From Parabacteroides chongii (GTDB lineage Bacteria; Bacteroidota; Bacteroidia; Bacteroidales; Tannerellaceae): 64,000 bases of DNA. How positions within the stretch are numbered: the first letter of the stretch is position 1; each line of letters opens with the position of its first letter. The translations under genes were made by a program, and so were the position numbers. The stretch covers positions 1,272,501 through 1,336,500 of the forward strand of contig NZ_CP120849.1 of NCBI RefSeq assembly GCF_029581355.1. The letters are read 5' to 3'. The notes beneath the pieces are model-generated. The model ran no database searches. It was not told the origin of the DNA and worked only from the letters and a program-made list of their open reading frames with translations. This document shows, in pieces, positions 62,159-64,000 of this stretch.

Positions 62159-63871
62159 ATGTATATCAGGATAATACTATTATTTATCATTCCTTCATTC
62201 GTTTGTTCAGGATATGCCAACGGGCAATCAGTATCCGAAAACATCGAAAAAATGCTGCAAAGCCTTGACTCGCTTCTTGCTGAAAAAGAGACTTTTGTCG
62301 TTGCCAAAGAGAAACGGATCGAAGAACTGAGAAAAATGGAACAGAAAGTTCAGACGGAAGAAGAGCAATACTGGATGAATAAACTGTTCTATGAAGAATT
62401 TATGGTATACGACAGCGATTCGGCATTAAGTTACATACATAAAAACCTGAATATCGCCCGGAAACTGAACAATCCACAGTGGATCGCACAATGGAATATC
62501 GAACAATCTTTTATATTATCGGCTACCGGATTCCTGAAAGAAGCACTGGATGCTTTGAATGAGATAAATGTAGATAATCTGTCATCTTATGCCAAAACGG
62601 ATTATTACGGACAGATGATGTATCTTTATTCGCATTACGGCCAATATTCCGGGGAAGATTCCCAGCAAAGTATACTTTATTATGCCCAGGAAAAGATATA
62701 CCGGGATTCTATTTTTTCCAGTATACCGGATAATCATCCCTATTATTTATGGTACAAAGGATGGCAGTATAACGGAACTCCTATGGCAGAAGAGGCAAAA
62801 GAACAGTTGAGATTATCGCTTGCTTCTGCTTCGTTCGATTCCAGAAAGGAGGCCATGAATGCATATATTTTAGCAATAATGAATAGAGACGAAGGTAACG
62901 AAGAGGAATATCTTCGTTACCTCATCTTATCAGCCATGGCTGATATCCGGTCGGCAAATCATGATATCGCATCATTGGAAGAACTGGGAAAAACCCTCTA
63001 TGAAAAGGGAGCCACAGACCGCGCCTATTCGTATCTTAACTATTGTCTTGGATGTGCACAGCTATATAAAAACAGGATACGTATGATCGGTATTTCCTCT
63101 GCATTGGACGCCATCCATAAAACCTATGAACAAAGAAATAAAAAACAGGAAGCCGATTTACGCCGCTATCTATTCATTGTAAGTACGTTATTGTTGGTTC
63201 TGCTTGCAGCCATATTCTTCATCGGATTACAAATGAAACGGCTGAAAGAGTCACGAAAGAAACTGAACAAAGCCAACCAGAGCCTGAATAAACATGTCGA
63301 AGAACTGGAGCAGGCTCATGAACAACTGGCTGAAGTGAATAATCAGCTCCAATCATTGAACGAACAATTATTGGAAACCAACAATAAACTGACGGAATCA
63401 AACTATGTCAAAGAAGAATATATCGGTTATGTATTCAATATATGTTCAAACTATATCAGTAAACTCGATGAATACAGGAAAAATATAAACCGGAAGATCA
63501 AAACCGGTATGATAGACGAAGTGAAAAAGATGACGGATAGTTCTTCAATGGCTTCCAATGAACTAAAAGAATTTTACCGCAATTTCGACGCCATCTTCCT
63601 GCATATCTATCCGGACTTTGTTTCCGACTTTAATGCATTGCTCGAACCGGATAAACAGATCATACCTAAAGAAGGAGAATTATTAAATACCGAACTACGT
63701 ATCTATGCATTGGTCCGTCTGGGAATCAGCGACAGTGTAAAAATAGCCGAATTCCTCCATTGCTCTGCCCAGACAGTCTATAACAACCGGCTGAAAACAC
63801 GTAGCAAAGCAATCGTACCCAAAGAACATTTTGCAGAAATTGTAAAATCTTTAGGAAAAATAGAGCGCTAA
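62159..63871 (+). CDS. DUF6377-type membrane regulator with TPR sensor and C-terminal HTH
   Basis: 570 aa. Signal sequence about 1-23. A helical TPR-like periplasmic region spans about 25-335 ([40 protein letters not shown]). A single membrane helix lies around 344-365 ([20 protein letters not shown]), then a coiled coil (about 366-420; [20 protein letters not shown]) and a cytoplasmic domain. The last ~60 residues ([40 protein letters not shown]) form a LuxR-like helix-turn-helix. The layout matches DUF6377 regulators, which usually sit beside glycan-utilisation loci. No SusC/D gene follows inside the window, so the target probably lies past 64000. Confidence 0.85.
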   Translation: MYIRIILLFIIPSFVCSGYANGQSVSENIEKMLQSLDSLLAEKETFVVAKEKRIEELRKMEQKVQTEEEQYWMNKLFYEEFMVYDSDSALSYIHKNLNIARKLNNPQWIAQWNIEQSFILSATGFLKEALDALNEINVDNLSSYAKTDYYGQMMYLYSHYGQYSGEDSQQSILYYAQEKIYRDSIFSSIPDNHPYYLWYKGWQYNGTPMAEEAKEQLRLSLASASFDSRKEAMNAYILAIMNRDEGNEEEYLRYLILSAMADIRSANHDIASLEELGKTLYEKGATDRAYSYLNYCLGCAQLYKNRIRMIGISSALDAIHKTYEQRNKKQEADLRRYLFIVSTLLLVLLAAIFFIGLQMKRLKESRKKLNKANQSLNKHVEELEQAHEQLAEVNNQLQSLNEQLLETNNKLTESNYVKEEYIGYVFNICSNYISKLDEYRKNINRKIKTGMIDEVKKMTDSSSMASNELKEFYRNFDAIFLHIYPDFVSDFNALLEPDKQIIPKEGELLNTELRIYALVRLGISDSVKIAEFLHCSAQTVYNNRLKTRSKAIVPKEHFAEIVKSLGKIER

Positions 63872-64000
63872 AACAAACTTGAAAGCCTCCTTAACCTGAT
63901 AAAATAACTTACTTTTTACAGGCTCATAAAATCCATAAAATGCTATTTATCAATAATATAATAAATACCACGACTTACTTCTGCTGTTTACCAGACTATT
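63872..64000. other. Intergenic, right edge
   Basis: 129 bp of AT-rich sequence after the regulator. No ORF, terminator or -7 box was identified with confidence. Confidence 0.6.

Overview
The window is a chromosomal segment of a gut-type Bacteroidales bacterium. Parabacteroides is my best guess, inferred from gene content rather than proven. The supporting signs are several SusC/SusD pairs, an ECF sigma/FecR/STN-receptor set, a DUF2723 protein, an NVEALA peptide gene, a DUF6377 regulator, a Bacteroidales-type fumarate reductase operon, and many TAnnTTTG promoter boxes a short distance upstream of start codons. No tRNA, rRNA, CRISPR array, transposase or integrase was seen.

Layout. 1-4135 (minus): the 5' part of a SusC-type receptor with an STN signalling domain, its FecR anti-sigma factor and its ECF sigma factor. 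4282-6607: a Tat-exported Gfo/Idh/MocA oxidoreductase and a flavodoxin-fold NAD(P)H oxidoreductase, separated by a 22-bp palindromic array. 7131-12099: a SusC/SusD pair behind a 520-bp leader that carries two related dyads. 12323-15015: a strikingly AT-rich cassette of an NVEALA peptide, a beta-propeller lipoprotein and a transglutaminase-like lipoprotein. It is followed by a barrel-less TonB-plug protein. 16660-18785: glycyl-tRNA synthetase and an FKBP lipoprotein. 19166-30735 (minus): an alpha-galactoside utilisation locus (GH36, clan GH-D lipoprotein, SusC, SusD, second clan GH-D enzyme). 31834-35185: DUF417 protein, radical SAM protein and AraC regulator. 35186-38669: fumarate reductase B, A and C. 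38908-50745: mostly housekeeping and envelope genes on the plus strand (PAP2, thioredoxin-like protein, PNPOx-like protein, cysE, rRNA methyltransferase, S9 peptidase, purD, membrane proteins). 50773-56993 (minus): a compact operon of DUF2723 protein, polysaccharide deacetylase, queG and S37 peptidase. 57590-63871: HU-like protein, M16 peptidase, MBL-fold hydrolase and a DUF6377 regulator that probably serves a locus beyond the right edge.

The most interesting non-coding content is a four-copy family of predicted small RNAs, all on the minus strand (about 18.8, 30.9, 31.6 and 34.9 kb). Each copy has a TTGACAA / TATCTTTG-type promoter, a near-identical leader, a GUGA-capped hairpin (with one compensatory base-pair swap) and a hairpin or terminator at the 3' end. 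Three intergenic arrays of 22-bp palindromic units (5.9, 21.7 and 57.4 kb) are a second unexplained system. Two of these arrays share an exact 27-nt stretch although they lie 51 kb apart. Other palindromic elements lie after the S9 peptidase gene, after purD, and in frame inside queG.

All functions are read from sequence motifs by eye; no database search was run.
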